Of a stretch of 64,000 nucleotides of DNA, positions 36,031 through 45,152 are shown one piece after another. The translations under genes and the position numbers were made by a program. Each line of letters starts with the position of its first letter. The stretch's first letter is position 1. This DNA comes from Acidovorax sp. 107 (GTDB taxonomy: Bacteria > Pseudomonadota > Gammaproteobacteria > Burkholderiales > Burkholderiaceae_C): the NCBI RefSeq assembly GCF_003058055.1, contig NZ_QBTZ01000001.1, forward strand, positions 3,986,001 through 4,050,000, read 5' to 3'. The notes beneath the pieces are model-generated. The model saw nothing but the letters and a program-made list of their open reading frames with translations, was not told the origin of the DNA and made no database searches.

Positions 36031-37770
36031 ATGAGCAAGGAAGAAACCACCCCTGGCGGCCTGCTATCGAAGGTGGTGCGGTTCGTGAAAAATCCGACCG
36101 TGAACTGGACGGAGCTCGACTCCATCCAGGACGACCGGGAGAGCCAGTACAGCAAGCAGATGCTCAAGGAGATGATCGAGCGCAAGCGCCGCAACGACTT
36201 CGTGCGGCGCCGTGAGTTCGATCAGCTGCGCAAGCTGCGCCAGCGCGAGGTGCTGCAGGGGCAGCGCGTGGAAGACGCCGCCGGTCGTCCTTCGTTCTTC
36301 CAGAGCAGCATGGCGTCACCCGACGAACGGGCCGTCACGCTCAAGAAGATCGATGAGATCGAAGCGCAGATGTCCCAGCAGTGGTGGAAGAGCAAGCAGG
36401 GCGCCGACGCCCCCACCCAGCCCGGCGTGATGCCCGATTCCAGCACGGAAGCCTCTTCGGAAGAGCACGCCCGTGCCTATGCACCCACGGTGCCCGGGAG
36501 CCTGTCGGCCCCGCTGGACACCAAGCCCGCCGTTCAGCCCCTGTTTGCCGATGACAGCATGGCCATTGGCCGCTTTGGTGGCACGGACGCCACCATGCTG
36601 CCGGGCAGCACCCCACCCGTCGAAGCATCCTTCAGCCCTGCGGCACCTACGGCTGCGCCCGCGCCCGCATTCGAACCGGAGGAATTCGTGCACGAACCCG
36701 ACCTTGAAGAAGCCGCGATCCGGTTTGCCAATGGTGACCATGCAGGGGCCGAGTCCGGCCTGCTGGAAGTGCTGGCCCAGCACCAGCAGGACGACCCCGC
36801 CCAGCAGCTCGAAATCTGGATGACGCTGTTCGACCTGTATCGGGCCACCGGGCGGCACGACGGTTTCGACACCCTGGCCATCGACTTTGCCGCGCAGTAT
36901 GGCCGCTCGGCCCCGCTGTGGTTCTCCATCCCGGCGCAGCTGGGCCTTGTGGTGGAGGCTGCACCGGCTGCCGCCGAACCCGCCCCCGCCATGCGCCGCG
37001 ATTTCAGCTGGAACGCCCCGCCCACCGTGGCCGTGTCTTCGGTGGCGGCCCTGCAGGCCTCGCTGGCCCGTGCGGCATCGCCCTGGACGCTGTCCTGGTC
37101 GCGCCTCACGGCCATCGACGAGGCTGCGGTGCCCCTGTTGGCCGACCAGGTCAGCCTGTGGGCCGACCGGGATGTCCAGATTGTGTTTTCAGGGGTGGAA
37201 AAGCTCCATGCTCTGCTGGATGCCAAGACCCAGTCAGGCGACCGCTCCAACAGCCCCGAATGGTGGCGCTTGCGCATGGCCGCCATGCGCCTCATGGGCA
37301 AACCCGACGAGTTTGAACTGGTGGCGCTGGACTACTGCGTGACCTACGAGGTCTCTCCGCCCTCCTGGGTATCGCCGCGCTGCGGATATTCGGACAATGA
37401 GGGTGTGTCGTCTGGCTCGGCCCCCCTGGCGGTCGACAGCGACTTTGTGGCGTCCGATCTGGGTGAATCGTCGATTTCCCCTGTGGATGCCGGGCCCATC
37501 GCACAGCTCAGTGGCCATATCGATGGCGATGCCACGCCCCTGCTGCAGCCGTTCGAGGTGCACCTCAAGCCCGGTGTGCCACTGACCATCGCCTGCGACA
37601 AACTGATCCGGGTGGACTTTGCTGCCGCGGGCTCCGTGCTCAACTGGGCGGCCGAGCAACAGGGTCACGGCCATGTGATCCAGTTCCACAACCTGCAGCG
37701 ACTGGTGGCGATCTTCTTCAACGTGATCGGCATCAACGAGCACGCCTGGGTGGTGCCCCGAAAGAACTAG
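36031..37770 (+). CDS. STAS-domain-like protein of unknown function
   Basis: 579 residues. Positively charged N-terminus with a helical, Arg/Lys/Gln-rich segment (about 45-75), a Pro/Ala/Ser-rich linker (about 125-215), and a TPR/FimV-C-like helical segment near 222-300 (FANGDHAGAESGLLEVLAQH). Two regions look like STAS folds, about 340-395 and 490-579 (IAQLSGHIDGDATPLLQPFE; ... FHNLQRLVAIFFNVIGIN). No membrane segment or signal. It sits 47 bases after dksA and before hslV, with a terminator after it, so it is probably co-transcribed with dksA. I cannot assign a function; a scaffold or lipid/regulatory STAS role is speculative. Confidence 0.7.
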   Translation: MSKEETTPGGLLSKVVRFVKNPTVNWTELDSIQDDRESQYSKQMLKEMIERKRRNDFVRRREFDQLRKLRQREVLQGQRVEDAAGRPSFFQSSMASPDERAVTLKKIDEIEAQMSQQWWKSKQGADAPTQPGVMPDSSTEASSEEHARAYAPTVPGSLSAPLDTKPAVQPLFADDSMAIGRFGGTDATMLPGSTPPVEASFSPAAPTAAPAPAFEPEEFVHEPDLEEAAIRFANGDHAGAESGLLEVLAQHQQDDPAQQLEIWMTLFDLYRATGRHDGFDTLAIDFAAQYGRSAPLWFSIPAQLGLVVEAAPAAAEPAPAMRRDFSWNAPPTVAVSSVAALQASLARAASPWTLSWSRLTAIDEAAVPLLADQVSLWADRDVQIVFSGVEKLHALLDAKTQSGDRSNSPEWWRLRMAAMRLMGKPDEFELVALDYCVTYEVSPPSWVSPRCGYSDNEGVSSGSAPLAVDSDFVASDLGESSISPVDAGPIAQLSGHIDGDATPLLQPFEVHLKPGVPLTIACDKLIRVDFAAAGSVLNWAAEQQGHGHVIQFHNLQRLVAIFFNVIGINEHAWVVPRKN

Positions 37771-37786
37771 CGGGACTTTCCGCCAT

Positions 37787-37813
37787 GGGCCGCTCTGCGG
37801 CCCTCTCTTTTTT
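37787..37813 (+). terminator. Rho-independent terminator after the STAS-like gene
   Basis: GGGCCGC, loop TCT, GCGGCCC, then TCTCTTTTTT: a perfect 7-bp stem with T-run. It separates the dksA unit from hslVU. Confidence 0.85.
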
Positions 37814-37933
37814 GACCCTTCGGGGTTTCCTGGCAAAGCGGCCTGACCGCTACGCAGAGCGATCGGGACAGGGCGCCGCCCGTCTGGGGCGGCTGGCTTG
37901 CAAAATGGGCGGTAACCCCCATCTGCCGCAGCT

Positions 37934-38500
37934 ATGGACTCATCACAAGACAACCATCCGGTGTTCCACGGCACCACCATCCTCAGTGTGCGTCGCCAGA
38001 CGCCTTCCGGGCTCCAGGTCGCCATTGGCGGCGACGGGCAGGTCACGCTGGGCAACATCGTGGTCAAGGGCACGGCGCGCAAGGTGCGCAAGCTTTACCA
38101 CGGCAAGGTGCTGGCCGGCTTTGCCGGGGCCACGGCGGATGCCTTCACGCTGTTCGAGCGTTTCGAGGCCAAGCTGGAAAAGCACCAGGGCCACCTGACG
38201 CGCGCTGCCATCGAACTCACCAAGGACTGGCGTACCGACCGCGTGCTGCGCCGCCTCGAGGCCATGCTGGCCGTGGCCGACGCCAGCGCGTCGCTCATCA
38301 TCACCGGCAATGGCGACGTGCTGGAGCCCGAGCAGGGCATCGTGGCGATTGGCTCCGGGGGCGCCTATGCGCACTCGGCGGCCAAGGCGCTGCTGGTGAA
38401 CACCGAGTTGTCCGCTGAAGAGATCGTGAAGAAGTCGCTCGAAATCGCGGGCGAACTCTGCATTTACACCAACATGAACCACACCATCGAGACGCTCTGA
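37934..38500 (+). CDS. hslV: ATP-dependent protease subunit HslV
   Basis: 188 residues. Ntn-hydrolase protease ring of HslUV. The nucleophile Thr follows a 13-residue leader ([21 protein letters not shown]), which must be removed by autoprocessing, unlike the E. coli form where only Met is removed. Conserved [33 protein letters not shown] and the C-terminal [10 protein letters not shown] are present. It is followed by hslU after 132 bases. Confidence 0.95.
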   Translation: MDSSQDNHPVFHGTTILSVRRQTPSGLQVAIGGDGQVTLGNIVVKGTARKVRKLYHGKVLAGFAGATADAFTLFERFEAKLEKHQGHLTRAAIELTKDWRTDRVLRRLEAMLAVADASASLIITGNGDVLEPEQGIVAIGSGGAYAHSAAKALLVNTELSAEEIVKKSLEIAGELCIYTNMNHTIETL

Positions 38501-38565
38501 GCGTACGGCGGTGGAACCGGCCCCAGGCTGGCCGCACGGTCAGCCCCTGATGGGCTGATTGCTCT

Positions 38566-38622
38566 GTTTTTTATAGCTGCTTGCGCATGATTCACTGGCG
38601 CTACAGCCCCATTTGATACCAG
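38566..38622 (+). repeat. Dispersed repeat copy between hslV and hslU
   Basis: The 22 bases 38566-38587 (core TTATAGCTGCTTGCGCA) are identical to the copy inside rlmI. Then TGATTCACTGGCGCTACAG, CCCCATTTGAT. It lies in the hslV-hslU gap and ends about 10 bases before the hslU start codon, so it is transcribed in the mRNA and could fold just ahead of the hslU ribosome site. Confidence 0.8.
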
Positions 38623-38632
38623 GAAGACCTGT

Positions 38633-39958
38633 ATGTCGTCCATGACCCCCCAGGAAATCGTCTCCGAGCTGGACCACCACATCGTGGGCCAGGCCAGCGC
38701 CAAGCGCGCCGTGGCCATTGCACTGCGTAACCGCTGGCGCCGCCAGCAGGTCGAGGGCAGCCTGCGCCAGGAGATCACGCCCAAGAACATCCTCATGATC
38801 GGCCCCACCGGCGTGGGCAAGACCGAGATCGCACGCCGCCTGGCCAAGCTGGCTGATGCGCCCTTCATCAAGGTCGAGGCCACCAAGTTCACCGAGGTGG
38901 GCTACGTGGGCAAGGACGTGGACTCCATCATCCGCGACCTGGCCGAGATGGCCGTCAAGCAGACGCGCGAGACCGAGATGAAGAAGGTGCGCGCCCGCGC
39001 CGAAGATGCTGCCGAGGAGCGCATCCTGGACGTGCTGATCCCCCCGGCCCGCGCCGCAGCAGGCACCGAGCCTGTCGCTGACAACACGGCTCGCCAGGTC
39101 TTTCGCAAGAAGCTGCGCGAAGGCGCGCTGGCCGACAAGGAGATCGAGATCGACGTGGCCGAGGCCCGTCCGTCGCTTGAGATCATGGGCCCGCAGGGCA
39201 TGGAAGAGATGACCGAGCAGCTGCGCGGTATGTTCAGCCAACTGGGGCAGGACAAGCGCAAGACCCGCAAGCTCAAAATCGCCGAGGCCTTGAAGCTCAT
39301 CACCGACGAAGAGGCTGGCAAGCTGGTCAACGAAGAGGAAATCAAGACCCGCGCTGTGCAGAACGCTGAGCAGAACGGCATCGTCTTCATCGATGAGATC
39401 GACAAGGTGGCCGCGCGGCAGGAAAGCAGTGGCGCGGACGTGTCGCGCCAGGGCGTGCAGCGCGACCTGCTGCCGCTGGTGGAGGGCACCACGGTGTCCA
39501 CCAAGTACGGCATGATCAAGACGGACCACATCCTGTTCATCGCGTCGGGCGCCTTCCACCTGTCCAAGCCCAGCGACCTGATTCCAGAGCTGCAGGGGCG
39601 TTTCCCGATCCGGGTGGAACTGGAATCGCTGTCGGTCAAGGACTTCGAAGCCATCCTCACGCAGACCCACGCGTCGCTGGTCAAGCAATACCAGGCGCTG
39701 CTGGCCACCGAGGGCGTCACGCTGGAGTTCGCGCCCGAGGGCATCACCCGCCTGGCGCGCATCGCGTTCGAGGTGAACGAGCGCACCGAGAACATCGGCG
39801 CGCGCCGCCTGTCCACGGTGATGGAGCGCCTGCTGGATGAGGTGAGTTTTGACGCCACGCGCCTGTCTGGCCAGACCATCACCATCGACGCCGCCTACGT
39901 CGATGCGCGCCTGCAGACCCTGAGCCAGGACGAGGACCTGTCGCGCTACATCCTGTGA
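38633..39958 (+). CDS. hslU: HslU ATPase subunit of HslUV protease
   Basis: 441 residues, standard length. AAA+ unfoldase that feeds substrates to HslV. N-terminal [16 protein letters not shown], Walker [10 protein letters not shown] near 57, the I-domain insert (about 110-245), Walker [11 protein letters not shown] near 250, sensor region [18 protein letters not shown] stretch, and the C-terminal tail ending DEDLSRYIL, which inserts between HslV subunits. ATG with no strong Shine-Dalgarno other than AGGAAG at 38619-38624, partly contributed by the repeat edge. Confidence 0.96.
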   Translation: MSSMTPQEIVSELDHHIVGQASAKRAVAIALRNRWRRQQVEGSLRQEITPKNILMIGPTGVGKTEIARRLAKLADAPFIKVEATKFTEVGYVGKDVDSIIRDLAEMAVKQTRETEMKKVRARAEDAAEERILDVLIPPARAAAGTEPVADNTARQVFRKKLREGALADKEIEIDVAEARPSLEIMGPQGMEEMTEQLRGMFSQLGQDKRKTRKLKIAEALKLITDEEAGKLVNEEEIKTRAVQNAEQNGIVFIDEIDKVAARQESSGADVSRQGVQRDLLPLVEGTTVSTKYGMIKTDHILFIASGAFHLSKPSDLIPELQGRFPIRVELESLSVKDFEAILTQTHASLVKQYQALLATEGVTLEFAPEGITRLARIAFEVNERTENIGARRLSTVMERLLDEVSFDATRLSGQTITIDAAYVDARLQTLSQDEDLSRYIL

Positions 39959-40014
39959 CCACTCGGTCAAGCCTTGAGAGGTCACTTTCATAGGCCTCTC
40001 TAAGTGCTTCTTTT

Positions 40015-40065
40015 TCAACGACTTTTGACGTTTTAGTGGCTGAAAAAACGCATCTAAGTCGTTGA
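40015..40065. promoter_or_regulatory. 51-bp interrupted inverted repeat upstream of mraZ
   Basis: Outer arms TCAACGACTT (40015-40024) and AAGTCGTTGA (40056-40065) pair perfectly over 10 bp. Inner arms CGTTTT (40029-40034) and AAAACG (40045-40050) add a second stem. It lies 56 bases after hslU and upstream of the mra promoter. It could be an hslU terminator without a clean T-run, a regulatory site, or an RNA structure. Together with the operator below it makes up most of the 252-base gap 39959-40210. Confidence 0.6.
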
Positions 40066-40095
40066 TTTCATTGAAAAGTTTGTGGGACACCCCCC

Positions 40096-40123
40096 TTGTT
40101 CGGTGTGCTTTTCCTGCTACAGT
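40096..40123 (+). promoter_or_regulatory. Candidate mra (dcw) promoter
   Basis: TTGTTC at 40096-40101, 16-bp spacer, TACAGT at 40118-40123. The -10 overlaps the first operator repeat, a natural arrangement for repression by MraZ. Assigned by eye only. Confidence 0.5.
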
Positions 40124-40160
40124 GCAAAAAAGTGCAATTAAGTGGTGAAAAGTGCCCTCA
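40121..40160 (+). promoter_or_regulatory. MraZ operator: four direct repeats on a 10-bp period
   Basis: Four consecutive 10-base blocks begin AGTGC, AGTGC, AGTGG and AGTGC at 40121, 40131, 40141 and 40151. MraZ is known to bind direct repeats of a GTG/TGGG-type core spaced one helical turn apart upstream of its own gene. The array ends 51 bases before the mraZ start codon. Confidence 0.8.
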
Positions 40161-40210
40161 AGGTCCGGTTCTGGACCTCCGAGGCGCAAAACCGAACTGG
40201 GAATCTGTCC

Positions 40211-40639
40211 GTGTTTCAAGGTGCCTCGTCGCTGAGTCTCGATGCGAAGGGTCGGCTGTCCGTGCCGACCCGGCATCGTGACGTCCTCGCGGCCACGGCA
40301 TCGGGTCAGCTCACCATCACCAAGCACCCGCACGGCTGCCTCATGGTCTTCCCTCGCCCTGAATGGGAGAAGTTCCGCGAACGCATTGCCCAGTTGCCCA
40401 TGTCCGCCCAGTGGTGGAAGCGCATCTTCCTGGGCAACGCCATGGATGTAGACATGGACGCCACCGGCCGTGTGCTGATTTCCCCCGAGCTGCGCGAAGC
40501 CGCCGGCATCTCCAAAGACACCATGCTGCTGGGCATGGGCAACCATTTCGAACTCTGGGACAAGGCCACCTACGACGAGCAGGAAGCCAAGGCCATGCAG
40601 GGCGAGATGCCGGATGTCTTCAAGGACTTCTCCTTCTGA
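40211..40639 (+). CDS. mraZ: Transcriptional regulator MraZ
   Basis: 142 residues. Two tandem SpoVT/AbrB-like domains, about 1-60 ([20 protein letters not shown]) and 75-130 ([20 protein letters not shown]). It represses its own dcw promoter. The GTG at 40211 was chosen because it starts exactly at the family N-terminus ([11 protein letters not shown]). An in-frame codon at 40142 would place the start inside the operator and add 23 non-homologous residues. Confidence 0.93.
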   Translation: MFQGASSLSLDAKGRLSVPTRHRDVLAATASGQLTITKHPHGCLMVFPRPEWEKFRERIAQLPMSAQWWKRIFLGNAMDVDMDATGRVLISPELREAAGISKDTMLLGMGNHFELWDKATYDEQEAKAMQGEMPDVFKDFSF

Positions 40640-40647
40640 GGCGCGCT

Positions 40648-41574
40648 GTGACATCCCCCTTGCAACACACCACCGTTCTGCTCAACGAGGCCGTGGACGC
40701 TCTTCTCGGCGGCGCAGGCCCGGAGCCCGCGGGCACCTGGGTCGATGCGACCTTCGGACGCGGCGGGCACTCCCGCCTCATCCTGCTTCGGCTGGGCCCC
40801 CAGGGGCGCTTGGTGGCCTTTGACAAGGACCCCGAAGCCATCGCCGAAGCAACGCGCATCACCGATGCGCGTTTTTCCATTCGGCACGAAGGTTTTCGCC
40901 ATTTGGCCGACCTGCCACCCGCCAGCGCTGCGGGCGTGCTGATGGACCTGGGTGTGAGCTCGCCCCAGATCGACAGCCCCGAGCGGGGCTTCAGTTTCCG
41001 TTTTGACGGCCCGCTGGACATGCGCATGGACACCACGCGCGGTGAAAGCGTGGCCGATTGGTTGGCCACGGCCGAAGTCGGTCAGATTGCGGAGGTGATA
41101 CGTGACTACGGTGAAGAACGGTTTGCTGGCCCCATTGCAAAGGCGATTGTTGCTCGGCGCGAAGAACGGGGTCCTCTTGCAACCACCGCAGAACTGGCCG
41201 ACCTCGTGGCTGGCGCGGTCAAAACCCGCGAGCCGGGCCAGAACCCTGCAACGCGCACATTTCAAGCTCTTCGGATTTTCATCAACGCCGAGCTTGAAGA
41301 GCTGCAACAGGCGCTAGAGGCCAGTCTCTCGGTGCTGCAGCCGGGTGGGCGGCTGGCGGTCATCAGCTTTCACTCGCTTGAAGACCGCATCGTCAAGCAG
41401 TTCATCGCCAAGCACTCCAAGGAGGTGTATGACCGCCGCGCGCCGTTTGCCGCGCCGCAGGCGATGAAGCTCGTCGTGCTCGACCGCATCAAGCCCAGTG
41501 CGGCCGAGGTCGAGGCCAACCCCCGCTCGCGCAGCGCCATCATGCGCGTGGCCGAGCGCACGGCGGTCGTCTGA
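40648..41574 (+). CDS. rsmH: 16S rRNA (cytosine-1402-N4)-methyltransferase RsmH (MraW)
   Basis: 308 residues from a GTG 8 bases after mraZ. SAM-dependent methyltransferase acting on C1402 of 16S rRNA. N-terminus [18 protein letters not shown], motif [17 protein letters not shown], motif [16 protein letters not shown], and the C-terminal [17 protein letters not shown] with the family-typical [17 protein letters not shown] and the GTG start agree with the normal MraW length. Confidence 0.95.
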   Translation: MTSPLQHTTVLLNEAVDALLGGAGPEPAGTWVDATFGRGGHSRLILLRLGPQGRLVAFDKDPEAIAEATRITDARFSIRHEGFRHLADLPPASAAGVLMDLGVSSPQIDSPERGFSFRFDGPLDMRMDTTRGESVADWLATAEVGQIAEVIRDYGEERFAGPIAKAIVARREERGPLATTAELADLVAGAVKTREPGQNPATRTFQALRIFINAELEELQQALEASLSVLQPGGRLAVISFHSLEDRIVKQFIAKHSKEVYDRRAPFAAPQAMKLVVLDRIKPSAAEVEANPRSRSAIMRVAERTAVV

Positions 41575-41575
41575 C

Positions 41576-41896
41576 ATGACGCGGCTCAACGTGGTCCTGT
41601 TGCTGGCGGTACTGGCCAGCGCGATCTATCTGGTGCACACCCAGTACGAATCGCGCCGCCTGTTCACCGAGCTGGACCGCGCGGTGGCCGAGGCCCGTCG
41701 CCTGGAGACAGAGCACCAGCGCCTGCAGGTCGAAAAACGTGCCCAGGCCACGCCGCTGCGGGTGGAGAAGATCGCGCGTGCGCAGCTGAACATGCGCACC
41801 GCCACGCCCGCCATCACGCAGTACGTTTCCGACCCGCAGGGCGTCGCGGCAGCGGCGGCCGCTGCTGCATCGCAACCGGCAGGGGCGCAGCCATGA
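41576..41896 (+). CDS. ftsL: Cell division protein FtsL
   Basis: 106 residues. Short N-terminal tail, one membrane helix (about 4-21, LNVVLLLAVLASAIYLV), then a periplasmic coiled coil (LFTELDRAVAEARRLETEHQ) that pairs with FtsB and FtsQ, and an Ala-rich end. It starts one base after the rsmH stop; its stop overlaps the ftsI start (ATGA). Confidence 0.9.
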   Translation: MTRLNVVLLLAVLASAIYLVHTQYESRRLFTELDRAVAEARRLETEHQRLQVEKRAQATPLRVEKIARAQLNMRTATPAITQYVSDPQGVAAAAAAAASQPAGAQP

Positions 41897-43638
41897 GCCG
41901 CAGCGTGCTCTACACGTCAAGCCCTCTGCTGGCCAGCAAGACGCCGGTCTGGCGCAGCAAGTTCATCGTGGCGGTGATTGCGCTGGGATTTTTGGGGCTG
42001 GCCGGGCGGGCGGCCTATGTGCAGGTGTTTGGCAATGCGTTTTTTCAGCGCCAGGGCGAGGTGCGGTTTGCCCGCACGCTCGAGCTGCCTGCCAACCGCG
42101 GCAAGATCGTGGACCGCAATGGCCTGATCCTCGCGTCCAGCGTGCCGGCCGCCAGCATCTGGGCCATCCCAGAGGACGTGGACCAGGACAAGCCCGAAGT
42201 CCGTGCCAAGCTCAAGCAGTTGGCCAAACTGCTGGACATGCCGCAGGCCGACCTGCTGAAGAAGCTGGCGGATGAGGACAAGACCTTTGTCTGGATCAAA
42301 CGCCAGCTGGACTGGGACGTGGGTCAGCAGATCGCCGCCCTGGATATCAAGGGCATCTACCAGCGCAAGGAATACCGGCGCCAGTACCCCGAAGGGGAGG
42401 CCTCAGCCCATGTGGTGGGGTTTACCAATGTGGAAGACCATGGCCAGGAAGGCATGGAGCTGGCCTTCGATAAGGATCTGGCGGGCAAGCCCGGTTCGCG
42501 CCGCGTGATCAAGGATCGCCTGGGCCGGGTGGTCGAGGGCGTGGGTGAGACGGTGCCCCCGGTGGACGGCAAGGACATGCAGCTGTCCATCGACAGCAAG
42601 GTGCAATTCTTTGCGTACCAGAAGCTGCGCGATCAGGTGACGGCGCACAAGGCCAAGGCTGGCAGTGTCGTGGTGCTGGATGCCCACACCGGCGAACTGC
42701 TCGCGCTGGCCAACTACCCGAGCTACGTGCCCGACAAGCGCCAGAACCTCACGGGCGAGCAGCTGCGCAACCGCGCACTCACCGACGTGTTCGAACCTGG
42801 CTCGACCATGAAGCCGTTCACCATTGGTCTGGCACTGGAGTCGGGTCGCGTGCGCCCCGAGACCATCGTAGACACCAACCCCGGGCGCATCACCATCACG
42901 GGCTCCACCATCTCCGACACGCACAACTACGGGGTGCTGACGGTGGAGGGCGTGATCCAGAAGTCCAGCAATGTGGGCACCACCAAGCTGGCCATGCAGA
43001 TGCCTGCGCGCGAGATGTGGGAGACCTTCTCGGCGGCTGGCTTCGGGCAAAAGCCGCAGCTGCATTTCCCTGGTGTGGTGACGGGCCGCCTTCGCCCCTA
43101 CAAGACCTGGCGCCCGGTGGAGCAGGCCACGATGTCGTATGGCTACGGCCTCTCGGCCAGCCTGTTCCAGATGGCGCGCTCGTACACCGTGTTTGCCAAC
43201 GGCGGGCGGGTGATTCCGGCCACCATGCTCAAGACCAGCGAACCTGCGGTGGGCGTGCCCGTGTTCTCCGAACGCACGGCCGACCAGGTGCGCAAGATGC
43301 TGCAGATGGCTGCAGGCCCCGGCGGCACCGGCCAGAAGGCGCAGACACTGGGCTATTCGGTGGGCGGCAAGTCGGGCACCGCGCGCAAGCAGGTGGGCAA
43401 GAACTATGCGTCGGGCAAATACCGCGCGTGGTTCACCGGCATGGCACCTATCGACAAGCCCCGCATCATCGTCGCCGTGATGATCGACGAGCCCAGCGCG
43501 GGCCAGGTGTATGGCGGCCTGGTGGCTGCGCCGGTCTTCAGCGAGGTGGTGCAACAAACGCTGCGCATGATGGGCGTGCAGCCCGACATGGCCGTCAAGC
43601 CACAGATCGTGGCCAATGCGGTGGAGGAGTCGCTGTGA
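41893..43638 (+). CDS. ftsI: Peptidoglycan transpeptidase FtsI (PBP3)
   Basis: 581 residues. Cytoplasmic tail, one membrane anchor (about 24-42), a pedestal domain, and the transpeptidase domain. Active-site motifs: SxxK as GSTMKPF (Ser near 304), SxN as KSSNVGT, and KSGT in GGKSGTARK. It crosslinks septal peptidoglycan together with FtsW. It overlaps ftsL by 4 bases and murE by 4 bases (GTGA). Confidence 0.95.
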   Translation: MSRSVLYTSSPLLASKTPVWRSKFIVAVIALGFLGLAGRAAYVQVFGNAFFQRQGEVRFARTLELPANRGKIVDRNGLILASSVPAASIWAIPEDVDQDKPEVRAKLKQLAKLLDMPQADLLKKLADEDKTFVWIKRQLDWDVGQQIAALDIKGIYQRKEYRRQYPEGEASAHVVGFTNVEDHGQEGMELAFDKDLAGKPGSRRVIKDRLGRVVEGVGETVPPVDGKDMQLSIDSKVQFFAYQKLRDQVTAHKAKAGSVVVLDAHTGELLALANYPSYVPDKRQNLTGEQLRNRALTDVFEPGSTMKPFTIGLALESGRVRPETIVDTNPGRITITGSTISDTHNYGVLTVEGVIQKSSNVGTTKLAMQMPAREMWETFSAAGFGQKPQLHFPGVVTGRLRPYKTWRPVEQATMSYGYGLSASLFQMARSYTVFANGGRVIPATMLKTSEPAVGVPVFSERTADQVRKMLQMAAGPGGTGQKAQTLGYSVGGKSGTARKQVGKNYASGKYRAWFTGMAPIDKPRIIVAVMIDEPSAGQVYGGLVAAPVFSEVVQQTLRMMGVQPDMAVKPQIVANAVEESL

Positions 43639-45152
43639 CACCCGCGCCGCTCCACGCCCTGCAGTCCGCTAGTGAGGCCGTGCAATGGCTGCGCTCGCGT
43701 GTGACCGGCACCCTGCACACCGACAGCCGCCAGATCACACCCGGCGATGGCTTCATCGCCTGGCCCGGCGCCGCCACGGACGGCCGCGCGCATGTGGCCG
43801 ATGCCATGGTGCGCGGTGCCACGGCCTGCCTGGTCGAACAAACCGGCGTCGAGGCCTTCGGCTTGGTGGGCGACCACCTAGCCGCGCTGCAGGGCCTCAA
43901 GGCCGCCACGGGGCCCATCGCCGCCGAATGGTTTGCGCAGCCGACCCAGCAGCTCAAGGTGCTGGCAGTGACGGGAACCAACGGCAAGACCAGCACGGCC
44001 TGGTGGCTCGCGGGTGCCCTGAATGTGCTATCGAATGAGGAGCATTCAGGGCAGGAGCAATGTGCGCTTGTGGGCACTTTGGGCATGGGAGTGCCTCCCG
44101 CGCTGATTTCCACCGGCATGACCACCCCTGACCCAGTGCGCCTGCAGCGCGCGTTTGCACAGTTTGGGGCTCAGGGGCTGGGCGCCTGCGCCATCGAGGC
44201 ATCGTCCATTGGACTGGCAGAGGCCCGGTTGGACGGCACGCACATCCACGCGGCCATCTTCACCAACTTCACGCAGGACCACCTGGACTACCACGGCAGC
44301 ATGGCCGACTACTGGCTGGCCAAGCGGGCGCTTTTCGACTGGCCTGGACTGCAGTCCGCCATCGTCAATGTAGACGACCCTGCGGGCGCCCAATTGCATG
44401 GCGAACTCGAAGGCAGTGCGCTGGATCTGTGGAGCTTCTCGGCCCAGGGCCCCGCGCGCCTGGCCGCACAGGACATTGCCCTGGGTGACCAGGGCCTGCG
44501 CTTCATGGTGGTCGAGGGCGCTGACCGCCAGTGGCTGCAAACCCGCGTCATCGGTCAGTACAACGTGCAAAACCTGCTGGGTGTGCTGGCCACGCTGCGC
44601 AGTCTGGGCGTGCCGCTGGACCGCGCCGTGCACGCCTGCGCCAGCCTGCAGCCGGTGCCGGGTCGCATGCAGCGGTTGGTGGCGGCGGGCCAACCCCTGG
44701 TGGCGGTGGACTATGCCCACACCCCCGACGCTTTGGACAAGGCTCTGCAAGCCCTGCGCCCCCTGGCCATCGAGCGTGGTGGACGGCTGTGGTGCGTATT
44801 CGGCTGCGGTGGCGACCGCGACGCAGGCAAGCGCCCCCTGATGGGCGCGGTGGCCCAACAGCAGGCCGACCAGGTGCTGGTGACCAGCGACAACCCCCGC
44901 AGCGAAGACCCTGCGGCCATCCTGCACCAGATCCTGCAGGGCACGATTGCCGGCGGCACGGTGCGCGCCGAGCCCGACCGTGCAGCCGCCATCGCCCAGG
45001 CCATTGCCGAAGCTGCGCCCGCCGATGTGGTGCTGATTGCCGGCAAGGGCCACGAAGACACCCAGGAGGCGGCAGGCGTGCGCGTGCCGTTCTCTGACAT
45101 GGCCCATGCGCAGGCTGCGCTGCAGGCCCGAGGAGCCCACACATGGGCATGA
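43635..45152 (+). CDS. murE: UDP-MurNAc-tripeptide ligase MurE
   Basis: 505 residues from a GTG overlapping the ftsI stop. Adds meso-diaminopimelate to UDP-MurNAc-dipeptide; the DNPR motif (VTSDNPRSED, near 419) marks the DAP-specific type. ATP loop TGTNGKTSTAWW, a central domain with FTQDHLDYHG, and the C-terminal domain DYAHTPDALDKAL. Residues near 131-147 (NVLSNEEHSGQEQ) form an extra loop encoded by a dispersed repeat copy. It overlaps murF by 10 bases. Confidence 0.95.
   Translation: MTPAPLHALQSASEAVQWLRSRVTGTLHTDSRQITPGDGFIAWPGAATDGRAHVADAMVRGATACLVEQTGVEAFGLVGDHLAALQGLKAATGPIAAEWFAQPTQQLKVLAVTGTNGKTSTAWWLAGALNVLSNEEHSGQEQCALVGTLGMGVPPALISTGMTTPDPVRLQRAFAQFGAQGLGACAIEASSIGLAEARLDGTHIHAAIFTNFTQDHLDYHGSMADYWLAKRALFDWPGLQSAIVNVDDPAGAQLHGELEGSALDLWSFSAQGPARLAAQDIALGDQGLRFMVVEGADRQWLQTRVIGQYNVQNLLGVLATLRSLGVPLDRAVHACASLQPVPGRMQRLVAAGQPLVAVDYAHTPDALDKALQALRPLAIERGGRLWCVFGCGGDRDAGKRPLMGAVAQQQADQVLVTSDNPRSEDPAAILHQILQGTIAGGTVRAEPDRAAAIAQAIAEAAPADVVLIAGKGHEDTQEAAGVRVPFSDMAHAQAALQARGAHTWA
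44026..44086 (+). repeat. Dispersed repeat copy inside murE
   Basis: GCTATCGAATGAGGAGC, then ATTCAGGGCAGGAGCAATG and TGCGCTTGTGG. It matches the element's AT-rich half and the GCGCTTG block, and encodes a loop just after the first helix following the ATP-binding site. Divergent copy. Confidence 0.5.

Noticed and set aside
38540..40654. A 704-codon open frame on the minus strand across hslU and mraZ
   Set aside because: It lies opposite two certain genes and crosses the mraZ operator; no domain similarity.
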